Source: Stutzerimonas stutzeri (lineage in GTDB: Bacteria > Pseudomonadota > Gammaproteobacteria > Pseudomonadales > Pseudomonadaceae). Taken from it: a DNA stretch of 64,000 bases. Both the position numbers and the translations under genes were made by a program. The notes below the pieces were generated by a model. The model made no database searches. It was not told where the DNA came from and worked only from the letters and a program-made list of their open reading frames with translations. Location of the stretch: contig NZ_CP046902.1 of NCBI RefSeq assembly GCF_009789555.1, positions 608,001 through 672,000 on the forward strand, given 5' to 3'. Below, piece by piece: positions 9,039-17,460 of the stretch. Each line of letters starts with the position of its first letter. Position 1 is the first letter of the stretch.

Positions 9039-10181
9039 TTACGCGACCTGCATCAGCTTCGCGTAAGCCTTCAGGTGATGATCGTCGTCGCCGAACTGGT
9101 GGGCGATCATGACCAGGCGCTTGGCGTGATGGGCGAGGTTGTATTCCCAGGTCATGCCGATGCCGCCGTGCAGCTGGATCGCTTCCTCGGCGACCTTGCG
9201 CGCCGCGCGGGCGCAGACGTACTTGGCCGCAGCGAGGATGCGCCGACGGTCGTCGTTGTCTTCGCCATCGGCAAAGGTCGCGGCGAGAATCGCCATGCTG
9301 GTGGCCTGCTCCAATTCGGTCTGCATGTCCACCATCCGGTGCTGCAGAACCTGGAACTTGCCGATCGGCACGCCGAACTGCTTGCGCGTTTTCAGATAGT
9401 CGAGCGTCAGCTTGCACGCTTCGTCCATGCTGCCCAGCGCGTCGGCACACTGGGCGGCGATCGCGCGGCCCTGCTGATAGCGCAGCGCGGGCATGGCGTT
9501 GCCGACCTCGCCCAGCACGTCTTCGGCCGCGACCTGAACATTGTCGAGCACCAGCTCGCAGCCCTTGCGACCGTCGATGGTGGGATAGACGCGGCGGCTG
9601 ACGCCCTGAGCGTTCGGATCGACCAGGAAGAGGCTGACGCCCGCTTCGTCGCGGCTGTCGCCAGCGGTGCGTGCCGAGACGATGATCCGTCCGGCGCTGT
9701 GCCCGCCAATCACCACGGCCTTGCGACCGGACAGGCGATAGCCGCCTTCGGCAGCCTCGGCGCGCGTCTGCACGTCGTTGAGGTTGTAGTGGCTTTGCGG
9801 CTCCTCGAAAGCCACCGCCAACTGCAATGAGCCGGCCGCCACCTGCGGCAGCAAGTCCTGCTTCTGCGCGTCGCTGCCAAGCTGGTTAAGCAACCCGCCA
9901 CCGAAGATGACCGATTGCAGGTAGGGTTCGAGCGTCAGGCCGCGACCCAGCTCGGTCATCACCAGCATGGTTTCCACGCCGCCGCCGCCAAACCCGCCGA
10001 TCTCCTCGGAAAACGGCACGGCGGTCAGGCCCAGCTCACCCAGCTGCCCCCAGAACTCGGCGGAAAAACCCAGCTCGGACTCGCTGAACTTCTCACGCTG
10101 CTCGAACGGATAGGCGTCGCGTACCAGGCGCGCCGCTGTGTCTTGCAGCATTTGCTGCTCTTCAGTCAATTTGAAGTCCAT
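9039..10181 (-). CDS. Acyl-CoA dehydrogenase
   Basis: 380 residues (MDFKLTEEQQMLQDT), a full-length flavin acyl-CoA dehydrogenase. Three-domain fold: helical N-domain, beta middle domain, C-terminal helical domain with LHGGIGMTWEYNLAHHAKR. Third gene of a minus-strand operon (FadB-like, acyl-CoA dehydrogenase, this gene), 12 bp after the preceding one. Paired divergent acyl-CoA dehydrogenases like these often form heteromers in degradation of branched, cyclic or steroid-like acyl chains; that is an inference, since the substrate is not visible. Confidence 0.88.
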   Translation of the reverse strand: MDFKLTEEQQMLQDTAARLVRDAYPFEQREKFSESELGFSAEFWGQLGELGLTAVPFSEEIGGFGGGGVETMLVMTELGRGLTLEPYLQSVIFGGGLLNQLGSDAQKQDLLPQVAAGSLQLAVAFEEPQSHYNLNDVQTRAEAAEGGYRLSGRKAVVIGGHSAGRIIVSARTAGDSRDEAGVSLFLVDPNAQGVSRRVYPTIDGRKGCELVLDNVQVAAEDVLGEVGNAMPALRYQQGRAIAAQCADALGSMDEACKLTLDYLKTRKQFGVPIGKFQVLQHRMVDMQTELEQATSMAILAATFADGEDNDDRRRILAAAKYVCARAARKVAEEAIQLHGGIGMTWEYNLAHHAKRLVMIAHQFGDDDHHLKAYAKLMQVA

Positions 10182-10193
10182 TGCGGTGCCCCC

Positions 10194-11390
10194 TTACAGC
10201 TCGAGAATCATCTTCGAGACGATGTTCTTCTGGATTTCGTTGGAGCCGCCGAAAATCGACAGCTTGCGCATGTTGAAGTAGTCGCCGGCCAGCGCCGCGC
10301 TGTAGTCGGCGTGCAGCAGCTCACCGTCGTAACCGAGTTCCAGCTCCTCTTCGAGGAACGGCAGCGCGTACGGGCCGATGACCTTGCGCAACAGGCTGGT
10401 GATGGCCTGACGGATCTCGGTGCCCTTGACCTTGAGGATCGAGGACTCGGCACCGGGCACGCCGCCCTCCTTCGCCGCCGCGAGAATGCGCAGGGTGCTC
10501 ATCTCGATGGCCATCAGCTGCATTTCCACGTCCGCGACCTGCGCGCGGAACAATGGGTCCTCGAGCATCGGCTTGCCGTCGCAGACCTCTTTCATGGCAA
10601 TGCGCTTGAGGTGCGCCAGTGCCGCTTTCGAGGCACCGATACCGGCCAGCCCCGTACGTTCGTGGGTCAGCAAATATTTTGCGCAGGTCCAACCCTGGTT
10701 TTCTTCGCCGACCAGGTTTTCCACCGGTACGCGAACGTTATCGAAGAAAACTTCGTTGACCTCGTGATCGCCGTCCAGGGTGATGATCGGTCGCACGCTG
10801 ATGCCCGGCGTGCTCATGTCGATCAGCAGGAAGCTGATGCCGCGCTGTTGCTGGGCCTCGGGGTCGGTGCGCACCAGGCAGAAGATCATGTTGGCGTGCT
10901 GGCCCAGCGTGGTCCAGGTCTTCTGGCCGTTGACCACATAGTGGTCGCCATCGCGAACAGCCCGGGTTTTCAGGCTCGCCAGGTCCGAGCCCGCACCGGG
11001 TTCGGAGTAGCCCTGGCACCACCAGTCCTCGCCGGAAAGGATACGCGGCAGGTAGTAGTCCTTCTGCTGCTGGGTGCCGAACTTGATGATCACCGGTGCG
11101 ACCATGTTGACGCCGAATGGCACCGTTCGCGGGGCGCCGAACGCGGCGCATTCTTCGTCGAAGATGTGTTTTTCCACGGGGCCCCAGGTGGTGCCGCCGA
11201 ATTCCACCGGCCAGCCCGGCGCGTACCAGCCGCGCTTGACCAGTATCTGTTGCCAGCGCTGGTGGTCCTGCTTGGACATGTGCTTGCCGAGCTTGACCTT
11301 CGCGGCGATGTCCGCCGGCAGTTCGCTTTTCAGGAAGGCGCGCACTTCATCGCGAAAGGCGAGCTCTTCAGCCGTGTAGTTGACGTTCAT
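10194..11390 (-). CDS. Acyl-CoA dehydrogenase
   Basis: 398 residues from the ATG at 11390 (MNVNYTAEELAFRDEVRAFL); the open frame runs further upstream but this start is preceded by AGGACC and matches the family N-terminus. Contains QGYSEPGAGSDLASL (FAD/substrate region), KTWTTLGQHA and the C-terminal FGGSNEIQKNIVSKMIL typical of bacterial FadE-like enzymes. Second gene of the beta-oxidation operon, 46 bp downstream of the FadB-like gene. Confidence 0.88.
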   Translation of the reverse strand: MNVNYTAEELAFRDEVRAFLKSELPADIAAKVKLGKHMSKQDHQRWQQILVKRGWYAPGWPVEFGGTTWGPVEKHIFDEECAAFGAPRTVPFGVNMVAPVIIKFGTQQQKDYYLPRILSGEDWWCQGYSEPGAGSDLASLKTRAVRDGDHYVVNGQKTWTTLGQHANMIFCLVRTDPEAQQQRGISFLLIDMSTPGISVRPIITLDGDHEVNEVFFDNVRVPVENLVGEENQGWTCAKYLLTHERTGLAGIGASKAALAHLKRIAMKEVCDGKPMLEDPLFRAQVADVEMQLMAIEMSTLRILAAAKEGGVPGAESSILKVKGTEIRQAITSLLRKVIGPYALPFLEEELELGYDGELLHADYSAALAGDYFNMRKLSIFGGSNEIQKNIVSKMILEL

Positions 11391-11436
11391 GAATAGGTCC
11401 TCGATGTCCGATCGGCAGATGACAGGCGGGCGTCGC

Positions 11437-13542
11437 TCATTGCCCGGCCTGCCATTCGGTGAAGGTGCGGCCTTCAGCGGCCAGTTTTTCCAGCAGCGGC
11501 GCCGGCTTCCACCAGTCGCCGCAACGTGCATGCAGCTCCTTGACCCGCGCCAGCACCTTGTCCAGGCCGACGCTGTCGGCGTAGTACATCGGGCCGCCCC
11601 GGAAGGCCGGGAAGCCGTAGCCGTTCAGGTAGATGACGTCGATGTCGCTGGACCGTTGGGCGATGCCCTCTTCGAGGATTTTCGCGCCTTCGTTGACCAG
11701 CGCGTAGATCGTCCGCTCGACGATGTACTGCTCGTCCAGCGCGCGACGCTCGATGCCCTTTTCCCGCGACGCTGCTTCGAGCATAGGCGTCAACTCGGGG
11801 TTCTCCAGCGGCGTACGGTTGCCCGGCTCGTAGCGGTAATAACCGGCCCCGGTCTTCTGCCCGAGCATGCCCGCAGCGCAGAGCTTGTCCGAGACGGTGG
11901 GGAAGTCCAGATGCGCCGGCAAGGTCGCGCGCTGCCGCTTGCGAATGGCCTGGCCAATGTCGAGGCCCGACAGGTCGCGCATGGCAAAAGGGCCCATGGC
12001 CATGCCGAAATTGCGCAACGCGCCATCGACCTGCTGCGGGGTGGCGCCCTCCTCGAGCAGGAACTCCGCCTCGCGGCCATACTGGAAAACCATGCGGTTG
12101 CCGACGAAACCGTCGCAGACGCCGACCACCACCGACACCTTTTTAAGTGCCTTGCCGATGGCCATCGCGGTCGCCAGCACTTCATGGCTGGTCTTCTGAC
12201 CACGCACCACTTCCAGCAGGCGCATGACATTGGCCGGGCTGAAGAAGTGCAGGCCCACCACGTCCTGGGGACGCCGGGTGAAGGCGGCGATGGCATCCAG
12301 ATCCAGCGACGAGGTGTTGGATGCGAGCACCGCACCCGGCTTGCACACCGCATCGAGCTGTTCGAACACCTGCTGCTTGACACCCATTTCCTCGAACACC
12401 GCCTCGATCACGACGTCGGCTTGCGCCAGGGCGCTGTAATCCGTCACGCCTTCGACCAGTCCGAGGCGCGCTTGCATCGCCTCCTCGGTCAGGCTGCCAC
12501 GCTTGACGCTGGCGGCGTAGGTATCGCGGGCGCGTTGCAACCCGCGCTGCAACGCCTCCTCGTTGATTTCCAGCAGCTTTACCGGGATGCCGGCATTGGC
12601 GAAGCTCAGGGCAATTCCGACACCCATGGTGCCGCCGCCAATGACCGCGGCGGACGTGATCGCACGTGGTTTCACATCGGCAGGCAAATCGTTGATCTTG
12701 CTGGCCTGGCGCTCAGCGAAGAACGAATGGATCAGCGCGCCGCGCTGCGGCGAGTTCAGGCACTCGGCGAACAGTTCACGCTCGCGCTTGAGGCCTTCGG
12801 CCAGCGGCAGCCGGGTAGCCGCCTCGACCGCAGCGATGCAACGCAGCGGCGAAAACAACCCGGGCATGCGCTTGGCGACTTCGGCGTGCTTGGCCCTGAT
12901 CAGGGCCTCGTTGTCGGCATTTTCCAGCCCGCGGGTCTGCTCGCCACTGCGGCGCGGTGCGAACCCCTGCTCGACCATGCGACGGGCATAGGCCAGGCCG
13001 GCCTCGTTCAGGTCGCCGTCGAACAGTTCATCGACGATATGGTGCTCAACGGCCTCCGCCGCGCCGATCGGCGCGCCACTGACGATCATGTCCAGCGCTT
13101 TGGCAACCCCGGCCAGACGCGGCAGTCGTTGCGTGCCGCCAGCGCCCGGTAACAGCCCCAGCTTCACTTCCGGCAGCCCCACCTTGGCGTCCCGCCTGGC
13201 AATGCGGTAATGGCAGCCCAGCGCGACCTCGAGACCGCCACCCAGGGCCGTGCCATGGATCACCGCGACGCTCGGCTTGCTGCTGCCCTCGATGACCTCG
13301 ATCACCTCTGGAAGGCTTGGCGCCTGCGGCGGCTTGCCGAATTCCTTGATGTCAGCGCCGGCGATGAAGGTGTTGCCTTCGCAGACCAGCACGACGGCGC
13401 GGACCTGGGGGTCCGCCTCGGCACTCTGGAAGGCTTGCAGCAGCCCCTGGCGCACGGCATGGCCGAGCGCGTTGACCGGTGGGTTGTTGACCGTGATCAG
13501 GGCAACGTCGCCCTGTAGTTCGAGCCGTACGGCGTCCGTCAT
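11437..13542 (-). CDS. Bifunctional enoyl-CoA hydratase / 3-hydroxyacyl-CoA dehydrogenase (FadB/FadJ-like)
   Basis: 701 residues from the ATG at 13542 (MTDAVRLELQGD), with GGAGGCC-type ribosome site upstream (AGGCCTCTC). N-terminal crotonase domain: oxyanion-hole FIAGADIKEF and GTALGGGLEVALGC, catalytic Glu in LPEVKLGLLPGAGG. Then an NAD-binding domain GGGTMGVGIALSFANAG and the dehydrogenase His-Glu region (LHFFSPANVMRLLEVV), with two C-terminal helical domains. First gene of the operon with the two acyl-CoA dehydrogenases. There is no adjacent FadA thiolase, so it is probably a specialised, not the housekeeping, beta-oxidation enzyme. Confidence 0.9.
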   Translation of the reverse strand: MTDAVRLELQGDVALITVNNPPVNALGHAVRQGLLQAFQSAEADPQVRAVVLVCEGNTFIAGADIKEFGKPPQAPSLPEVIEVIEGSSKPSVAVIHGTALGGGLEVALGCHYRIARRDAKVGLPEVKLGLLPGAGGTQRLPRLAGVAKALDMIVSGAPIGAAEAVEHHIVDELFDGDLNEAGLAYARRMVEQGFAPRRSGEQTRGLENADNEALIRAKHAEVAKRMPGLFSPLRCIAAVEAATRLPLAEGLKRERELFAECLNSPQRGALIHSFFAERQASKINDLPADVKPRAITSAAVIGGGTMGVGIALSFANAGIPVKLLEINEEALQRGLQRARDTYAASVKRGSLTEEAMQARLGLVEGVTDYSALAQADVVIEAVFEEMGVKQQVFEQLDAVCKPGAVLASNTSSLDLDAIAAFTRRPQDVVGLHFFSPANVMRLLEVVRGQKTSHEVLATAMAIGKALKKVSVVVGVCDGFVGNRMVFQYGREAEFLLEEGATPQQVDGALRNFGMAMGPFAMRDLSGLDIGQAIRKRQRATLPAHLDFPTVSDKLCAAGMLGQKTGAGYYRYEPGNRTPLENPELTPMLEAASREKGIERRALDEQYIVERTIYALVNEGAKILEEGIAQRSSDIDVIYLNGYGFPAFRGGPMYYADSVGLDKVLARVKELHARCGDWWKPAPLLEKLAAEGRTFTEWQAGQ

Positions 13543-13781
13543 GAGAGGCCTCCGCTTGTGAAATGATGATTGGATTTGTAATTTCACGGAATCGCGTTTC
13601 GCACAGCAGAATAGTCGAGTCATTTCCGCATGTCGAGAGCGTCGCAATAATCCTCTCGACTGGCAAGCGCCATACGCCCGCACGAATCCGTCGACACGTC
13701 GTTTCCGTTCGGTTTCGCCGCTGATCGGTGCGCCAGCCTCTCGAAGCGGTGTCCAGGCCTCGCCGCGAGCACCGGACCCGA

Positions 13782-13820
13782 AACAAAAAAGGAGCCGACC
13801 CCAAAGGGAATCGACTCCTC
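13782..13820 (-). terminator. Rho-independent terminator of gabD
   Basis: On the minus strand AGGAGTCGA pairs with TCGGCTCCT (one G:T wobble) and is followed by a T run, 16 bp after the gabD stop. Confidence 0.85.
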
Positions 13821-13835
13821 GTGGTGCCGCCCGAT

Positions 13836-15284
13836 CTACAGTCCCAGGCAGAGGTACTTGATTTCGAGGTAATCCTCGATGCCGTACCGGGACCCCTCGC
13901 GGCCAAGACCCGACGACTTGACGCCGCCGAAGGGCGCCACCTCCGTGGAAATCATGCCGGTGTTGATGCCGATCATCCCCGACTCGATCGCCTCGGCCAC
14001 TCGGAAAACCCGGCCGAGGTCGCGTGCATAGAAATACGCGGCCAGGCCGAACTCGGTGTCATTTGCCAGGGCAATGCCCTGCGCCTCGTCCTTGAAGCGG
14101 AACAAGGGAGCCAGTGGGCCGAAGGTCTCTTCCTTGGCCACCTTGGCATCGTGCGGCACGTTGACCATCAGCGTCGGCTCGAAATAGCTGCCGCCCAGGC
14201 TGTGCGCCTTGCCCCCGGTGACCACCTGGGCGCCATTGGCGACGGCATCCTCGATATGCTCCCGGACCTTGGCGGCGGCGCGCTCATCGATCAGCGGGCC
14301 GATATCGACACCCTCATCGAGGCCATTGCCGATCTTCAACCTCTCCACCGCCGCCTGGAATTTTTCGGCGAAGGCGTCGTAGACACCGTCCTGAACGTAG
14401 ATGCGGTTGACGCATACGCACGTTTGTCCCGCGTTGCGGTACTTGGACTGCATGGCACCTTTGACGGCCTCATCGAGGTCGGCGTCATCGAACACCAGGA
14501 ACGGCGCGTTGCCGCCCAGTTCCAGCGAAACTTTCTTGATGCCAGGTGCGCACTGCGCCATCAGCTTGGCGCCGACTTCGGTAGAGCCGGTAAAGCTGAT
14601 CTTGCGGACCGTCGGGTTGGCGGTCAGCTCGTTGCCGATATCACCCGCCGAGCCGGTCACGACGCTGAATACGCCCCGGGGGATGCCGGCGCGCTCGGCC
14701 AGTTCGGCCAGTGCCAACGCGGAGAATGGCGTCTGGCTTGCAGGCTTGAGTACCATCGTGCAACCGGCCGCCAGCGCCGGACCGGCCTTGCGGGTAATCA
14801 TCGCCGCTGGGAAATTCCACGGCGTGATGGCGGCAGTGACGCCGATAGGCTGCTTGATGACGATGATGCGCTTGTCTTTCTGATGCCCAGGGATCGTGTC
14901 GCCGTAGACGCGCTTGGCCTCCTCGGCGAACCACTCGATAAAGGACGCCGCGTAGGCGATCTCACCCTTGGACTCGGCCAACGGCTTACCCTGCTCCAGC
15001 GTCATCAGGCGACCAAGATCGTCCTGGTTCTCCATCATCAGCTCGAACCAGCGGCGCAACTTCTGCGACCGCTCCTTGGCCGTCAGGTCGCGCCAGGCCG
15101 GCAGCGCGCGCTCGGCGGCTTCGATGGCGCGGCGCGTCTCGGCGGCGCCCATCTTCGGAACCGCGCCCAGGGTCTCGCCACTGGCCGGATTGTTCACCTT
15201 GATGGTCTGGCCGCTGTCCGCGTCCTGCCAGGCTCCGTCGATATAAGCCTGCTGGCGGAACAGCGATGTGTCTTTGAGTTGCAT
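13836..15284 (-). CDS. gabD: Succinate-semialdehyde dehydrogenase (NADP+)
   Basis: 482 residues, the standard GabD length. ALDH motifs: PWNFPAAMITRK, FTGSTEVGAKL, catalytic Glu in SLELGGNAPF, catalytic Cys in NAGQTCVCVNR. Oxidises succinate semialdehyde from GABA to succinate. The usual partner gabT is not adjacent, and the next genes upstream are tRNA sequences, so a rearrangement may have separated them. Its own terminator follows. Confidence 0.93.
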   Translation of the reverse strand: MQLKDTSLFRQQAYIDGAWQDADSGQTIKVNNPASGETLGAVPKMGAAETRRAIEAAERALPAWRDLTAKERSQKLRRWFELMMENQDDLGRLMTLEQGKPLAESKGEIAYAASFIEWFAEEAKRVYGDTIPGHQKDKRIIVIKQPIGVTAAITPWNFPAAMITRKAGPALAAGCTMVLKPASQTPFSALALAELAERAGIPRGVFSVVTGSAGDIGNELTANPTVRKISFTGSTEVGAKLMAQCAPGIKKVSLELGGNAPFLVFDDADLDEAVKGAMQSKYRNAGQTCVCVNRIYVQDGVYDAFAEKFQAAVERLKIGNGLDEGVDIGPLIDERAAAKVREHIEDAVANGAQVVTGGKAHSLGGSYFEPTLMVNVPHDAKVAKEETFGPLAPLFRFKDEAQGIALANDTEFGLAAYFYARDLGRVFRVAEAIESGMIGINTGMISTEVAPFGGVKSSGLGREGSRYGIEDYLEIKYLCLGL

Positions 15285-15610
15285 GGCAGTCTCCTACGAG
15301 CCGGCAGGGCGCCGGGAAGTGAACCAAGGCCTGGTGGCCGATGCGCGACGATTGAAATGGAACCGCTCGAACTGGATCAGAGCGGCGCCCGCCCCCCCGG
15401 GTTCCGGTTGCGCCACGACGCGTTTGAAATCTCGAACGCATGCTAGGCCGGTCGCGCGACGGCAGGCAACATCATGTTCGGAAAAATTAACGCACCATAG
15501 CCCAGCCTGATGACCGCCTCGATCGCCACCCACCGCTCACGCGATCGGCTTCCAGCCGCCGAAGCGCCATGGACGGCAGCGGAGTAGATGCGTATGATTG
15601 CGCCCGCAAC
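15285..15610. other. Intergenic region upstream of gabD
   Basis: 326 bp between the gabD start and the tRNA remnant. No supportable gene. It should contain the gabD promoter. No operator was recognised. Confidence 0.5.
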
Positions 15611-15653
15611 GCATCCGTAGCTCAGCTGGATAGAGTACTGCCCTCCGAAGGCA
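15611..15653 (+). pseudogene. Broken tRNA-Arg(CCG), 5' half only
   Basis: Acceptor 5' strand GCATCCG, complete D arm (TAGCTCAGCTGGATAGAGTA) and complete anticodon arm with loop CTCCGAA (anticodon CCG), then similarity stops abruptly after GGCA. No variable loop, T arm or matching CGGATGC acceptor strand follows. The D and anticodon arms are nearly identical to those of the intact tRNA 103 bp downstream, but the acceptor stem is different, so it is not a simple partial duplicate of that gene. Confidence 0.8.
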
Positions 15654-15713
15654 ACACTCGTCGAGTTGAGAAGGGTGTCAGCTAATGGTCAAATAGACCG
15701 CCGCAACACATAC

Positions 15714-15790
15714 GCACCAGTAGCTCAGCTGGATAGAGTACCGCCCTCCGAAGGCGGGGGTCGTGGGTTCGAATCCCGCCTGGTGCGCCA
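15714..15790 (+). tRNA. tRNA-Arg (anticodon CCG)
   Basis: 77-nt complete cloverleaf: acceptor GCACCAG pairs with CTGGTGC, D arm GCTC-AGCTGGATA-GAGT, anticodon stem CCGCC/GGCGG with loop CTCCGAA, T arm GTGGG-TTCGAAT-CCCGC, encoded GCCA 3' end. Reads CGG arginine codons. A small hairpin with T tract follows. Confidence 0.96.
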
Positions 15791-15797
15791 TATCTAT

Positions 15798-15817
15798 CTG
15801 ATTTATCAGGCTTTTTT
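15798..15817 (+). terminator. Probable tRNA terminator
   Basis: CTGAT-TT-ATCAG followed by GC and six T, 8 bp after the tRNA CCA end. The stem is short, so confidence is moderate. Confidence 0.6.
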
Positions 15818-16047
15818 ACAGAAGCCCGAACCATCACTCCGCACCAACCACTCCTAGCGCCGAAGCTAGCTTACCGAGCTAACCCGCTGCCTCGTGATAC
15901 GTATTTGTCCTGGCGGTGGATCCCATTTAATGGTCCGAAAGGCTACGTCATTCGAATCGAGTGAGTGAGTGAGTGAAAGACCGGGCCCGTCGAGGTTTAA
16001 CGATTTATTCCGGGGCGCATGCTGGATATTGGCAATATAAAAGACAG

Positions 16048-16080
16048 AAAGGCCCCAGGAGCAATCCTGGGGCCTTTTGT
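16048..16080. terminator. Strong rho-independent terminator downstream of catA
   Basis: AAAGGCCCCAGGA-GCAA-TCCTGGGGCCTTTT: 13-bp perfect stem with flanking A and T tracts, 62 bp beyond the catA stop. Probably ends the long catabolic transcript and insulates it from the tRNA side. Confidence 0.9.
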
Positions 16081-16141
16081 TTTCCTGAATCCAACCAGTA
16101 TTTTTGGTAGAGGGTGCCCTCACCACCACAGCCTAGACGGA

Positions 16142-17080
16142 TCAGCCCTCCTGCAGCGCCCGCGGACGGCTGCTGCGCTGCTCAGCCTGTGGTGCCGGCG
16201 CTTTCTGCAGCTGGAAGTCGAAGTCCACTTCGGCGAAGCGGCCTTCCACTCCACGGGCACATGCAGCTTCGGCGTCTTCGTTGAAGCGAATGTCGCCGAC
16301 CAGGCCATCGCGGGTGGCGTAGGCAAAGTCGTCCCACAGGTATTCGTCGCCCGACAGATTGATCTGCGTGGTCAGATGGCGATGGCCCGGTGCAGATATG
16401 AAGAAGTGGATGTGCGCCGGACGCTGGCCATGACGACCCAGCAGATCCAGCACTTCCTGGGTCGGGCCATCCGGCGAGCAGCCATAACCGGACGGCACGA
16501 TGCTGCGCGCGCGGTAGCGGCCTTCGGCGTCAGTAACGATGCGGCGGCGCAGATTGTAGTCGGACTGGCTCTTGTCGAAGTAGGAGTAGTTGCCCTGGGT
16601 ATTGGCGTGCCACAGATCAACGACAGCGCCGGCCAGCGGCTTGCCATCGGGTCCGGTGACGTTGCCCTGAAGGAACATTACCGTGGCAGCCCCATCTTCG
16701 CTGCCGTCATCCATACGGACTTCGCCTTCAGCGATCGGCGCACCGGCTACGTACAGCGGGCCTTCGATGGTACGCGGGGTGCCACCGGTCAGGCCGATCT
16801 GCGCGTCCTTGGCATCTTCGAGCAGGTCGAGGAAATGTTCGAGGCCAAGCCCGGCCACCAGCAAGCCCGCTTCATTGCGTCCCCCGAGACGGTTGATATA
16901 GTCCACGGCTTTCCAGAATTCATCCTGGGTAATTTCCAGGTCCTCGATGATCTTCACGCTGTCCAGCAGCACGCGGTTGATGATGGTCTTCAGGCGGGTG
17001 CTGCCCTGATCATTGTCGAAGCCGCTGGCTTCCTTGAAGAACTGCTGGATTTCAGGGGAATGGGAGATTTTCACGGTCAT
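16142..17080 (-). CDS. catA: Catechol 1,2-dioxygenase
   Basis: 312 residues. Intradiol dioxygenase: N-terminal helical dimerisation domain, then the Fe(III)-binding core with Tyr in GNYSYFDKSQSDYNLRR, Tyr in SIVPSGYGCSPDG and the two histidines in RPAHIHFFISAPGH. Cleaves catechol to cis,cis-muconate, the first step of the ortho (beta-ketoadipate) pathway. Third gene of catB-catC-catA on the minus strand, the classical Pseudomonas order. Its substrate would come from the anthranilate dioxygenase encoded nearby. Confidence 0.96.
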   Translation of the reverse strand: MTVKISHSPEIQQFFKEASGFDNDQGSTRLKTIINRVLLDSVKIIEDLEITQDEFWKAVDYINRLGGRNEAGLLVAGLGLEHFLDLLEDAKDAQIGLTGGTPRTIEGPLYVAGAPIAEGEVRMDDGSEDGAATVMFLQGNVTGPDGKPLAGAVVDLWHANTQGNYSYFDKSQSDYNLRRRIVTDAEGRYRARSIVPSGYGCSPDGPTQEVLDLLGRHGQRPAHIHFFISAPGHRHLTTQINLSGDEYLWDDFAYATRDGLVGDIRFNEDAEAACARGVEGRFAEVDFDFQLQKAPAPQAEQRSSRPRALQEG

Positions 17081-17154
17081 GGCTCAGGCCTCATCTTGTA
17101 ATTTTTGGTCACGCTGACAACGGACCGGCGCACCCGGTCGATTGAATAACAGGA

Positions 17155-17445
17155 TCAGCTATCGTCTTCACGGATCGACGAGGGATGCCGGCAAAGGGCG
17201 TTGACCTCGATCTCCATGTAGGGATAAAGCGGGAGCTGCATCAGGGTATCGTGCAGCTCCTGCACGCTCGCCACGTCGAACACGCTGTAGTTGGCGTACT
17301 GGCCGGCGATGCGCCACAAGTGGCGCCACTTGCCTTCACGCATCAAACCCTGGGCCAGCTCCTTTTCGTCGACCTTGAGCTTGGCGGCCTTGGCGGCGTC
17401 CATGTCCACCGGCAGTTTTACGATCATCTTTACGTGGAACAGCAT
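17155..17445 (-). CDS. catC: Muconolactone delta-isomerase
   Basis: 96 residues, the normal CatC length (MLFHVKMIVKLPVDMD, then AKLKVDEKELAQGLMREGKW). Converts muconolactone to beta-ketoadipate enol-lactone as a small decameric enzyme. It lies 15 bp downstream of catB and 74 bp upstream of catA. Confidence 0.96.
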   Translation of the reverse strand: MLFHVKMIVKLPVDMDAAKAAKLKVDEKELAQGLMREGKWRHLWRIAGQYANYSVFDVASVQELHDTLMQLPLYPYMEIEVNALCRHPSSIREDDS

Positions 17446-17460
17446 CTTGTCAGCCTCCGG

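Larger units (their letters stand above)
15791..16141. other. Intergenic region with tetranucleotide repeat
   Basis: 351 bp between the tRNA and the catA stop. Holds the tRNA terminator, a GAGT tandem repeat of about four units at 15959-15976 and the catA terminator. No supportable gene. Confidence 0.6.

Noticed and set aside
9915..11396. 493-codon plus-strand open frame
   Set aside because: Antisense to the two acyl-CoA dehydrogenase genes; no recognisable domain.
11380..13152. 590-codon plus-strand open frame
   Set aside because: Antisense shadow of the FadB-like gene; low-complexity composition and no ribosome site.
13728..15446. 572-codon plus-strand open frame
   Set aside because: Antisense to gabD and it crosses the gabD terminator.
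15959..15976. GAGT repeat as a phase-variable switch
   Set aside because: About four units, not inside a gene or an evident promoter; noted only as a short tandem repeat.
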